A stretch of 64,000 bases of DNA from Phascolomyces articulosus (lineage: Eukaryota > Mucoromycota > Mucoromycetes > Mucorales > Lichtheimiaceae), in contig JAIXMP010000027.1 of NCBI GenBank assembly GCA_025677815.1, positions 372,001-436,000 on the forward strand, in the 5' to 3' direction. The translations under genes and the position numbers were made by a program. The notes under the pieces are model-generated. The model was not told the DNA's origin and did not search any database. It worked only from the letters and a program-made list of their open reading frames with translations. Shown in pieces: positions 63,168-64,000 of the stretch (its first letter is position 1; every line of letters starts with the position of its first letter).

Positions 63168-63946
63168 ATGCCTCTTTTAACAAATGAAATGAACATGTCG
63201 ATGGCCTTCAAAAAGGCTCAGCTCACTCCTCAAAGTTCGTATCTTCACTCTATTGGGAAGGGAAGATGTATTATTATTAACAATGCAATAAAATTATTAT
63301 TAGTCATTCCTGAAGACTTTACACCAACTATTATGCTTGATATCAAATATGAAAATGACCAGGATGTTGCACTTGGTAATGAGTTGAGTTTACAAGATAC
63401 AGTGAATCCACCTGAAGTATTTTTTTTACCAGCAGATGAATCTGGATTTTATACATTAATGATGGTAACAATATAAAAAGAAATAGATTTACTTTATGAA
63501 TATGTAATATTTATTTTTCTTTTCATATGTATAGGTGGATCCAGATGCACCTTCAGCGCAAGATAATCATAATGGTCCATTCCGCCATTGGATAGTAACG
63601 AATATTCCAGGTAATGATGATATCCGGATATATCTGGATGAACCGATAATAAGATTAATTATCTTTCTAAACAACAGTATATTTATTTTATAAATAAAAA
63701 GGATCATCATCACAAATCAATGGAACCACGGCAACCCAACTGTCATCTTATTATAAACCAGCACCACCTTCGGGTACTGGTCCACATCGGTACATTTTTC
63801 TCCTATATAAACAGCAACTAGGTGAGCTTCAGAAGAATACGACAATGATCCAAGAATCACGTGCTCGATTTGATTTTCAGCAATTCGCGACACAGAATCA
63901 ACTTTTATTAGTTGGTGTCAACTTTTTTAAAGCATCTTGTTCCTAA
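63168..63946 (+). CDS. PEBP-family protein (phosphatidylethanolamine-binding, TFS1-like)
   Basis: Exons 63168-63464, 63535-63610 and 63702-63946 give 618 nt, or 205 residues. If a likely 69-nt in-frame intron (63235-63303) is removed, it is 549 nt, or 182 residues, nearer the family norm. The spliced form reads AFKKAQLTPQIIPEDFTPTI, which fits the PEBP start. Conserved blocks follow: LDIKYENDQDVALGNELS, FYTLMMVDPDAPS, GPFRHWIVTNIPG, and PPSGTGPHRYIFLLYKQ, the full ligand-pocket signature with DPDAP and GPHRY. PEBPs bind anionic groups. Yeast TFS1 inhibits carboxypeptidase Y and modulates Ras/PKA signalling, so a cytosolic regulatory role is inferred. The stop lies 54 bases before the window end. 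Confidence 0.92.
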
Positions 63947-64000
63947 ATTCTTAAATAATAATAAAACGTCCCAATTTTTATACATATTATAATAATAATA

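Noticed and set aside
1..64000. tRNA, rRNA, snRNA genes and CRISPR arrays
   Set aside because: I scanned by eye for T-loop consensus, 5S/U6-like blocks and regularly spaced repeats and saw none. A covariance-model search would settle the small RNAs.

Overview
The window is nuclear DNA of a filamentous early-diverging fungus, most likely a Mucorales-type Mucoromycota. The evidence is an AT-rich background with many trinucleotide runs, short GT-AG introns that usually carry GTAAGT-like donors, polyQ, polyN and polyH tracts in regulators, fungal families (CSC1/OSCA channel, CYSTM, two Zn2Cys6 factors, UFD4/TRIP12 HECT ligase), and a UDP-glucose dehydrogenase of the kind that feeds the glucuronic-acid wall polymers of this group. 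There is no bacterial operon structure and no CRISPR, rRNA or recognisable tRNA. I built most gene models by joining exons whose phases agree, and every complete model below sums to a whole number of codons.

Layout. 1-3450 (-): glutamine-rich LisH/LUFS regulator, cut by the window start. 4420-5957 (-): double-hotdog acyl-CoA thioesterase-like protein with a 4-nt microexon. 5958-10409: gene-poor, with a decayed MULE transposase. 10410-12279 (-): eIF2B beta. 12280-16631: gene-poor. 16632-17944 (+): LITAF-domain protein. 19276-21250 (+): UDP-glucose 6-dehydrogenase. 21251-26024: gene-poor. 26025-26366 (-): CYSTM protein. 26990-30944 (-): CSC1-like channel. 31817-33952 (+): ERT1/AcuK-type regulator of gluconeogenesis. 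33953-36604: gene-poor with degenerate coding pieces. 36605-43437 (+): UFD4/TRIP12 HECT ligase. 43960-46004 (+): broken multi-exon gene. 48283-50140 (+): fructose-1,6-bisphosphatase. 52607-56065 (+): kelch ectodomain, membrane span and protein-kinase-like domain in one chain. 57271-59616 (+): DDHD lipase with a 12-nt microexon. 60085-61716 (-): Zn2Cys6 factor. 63168-63946 (+): PEBP-family protein.

The genes are individually transcribed and mostly unrelated. The clearest functional link is between the AcuK/ERT1-like factor and fructose-1,6-bisphosphatase 14 kb away: the FBPase promoter holds a CCG-N7-CCG element about 140 bp before the start codon, the kind of spaced triplet used by that regulator class. 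The strongest candidate for an unusual system is the kelch-TM-kinase protein, a receptor-kinase architecture that is rare in fungi. Two microexons (4 and 12 nt) encode parts of conserved active-site motifs and would be missed by ordinary gene callers.
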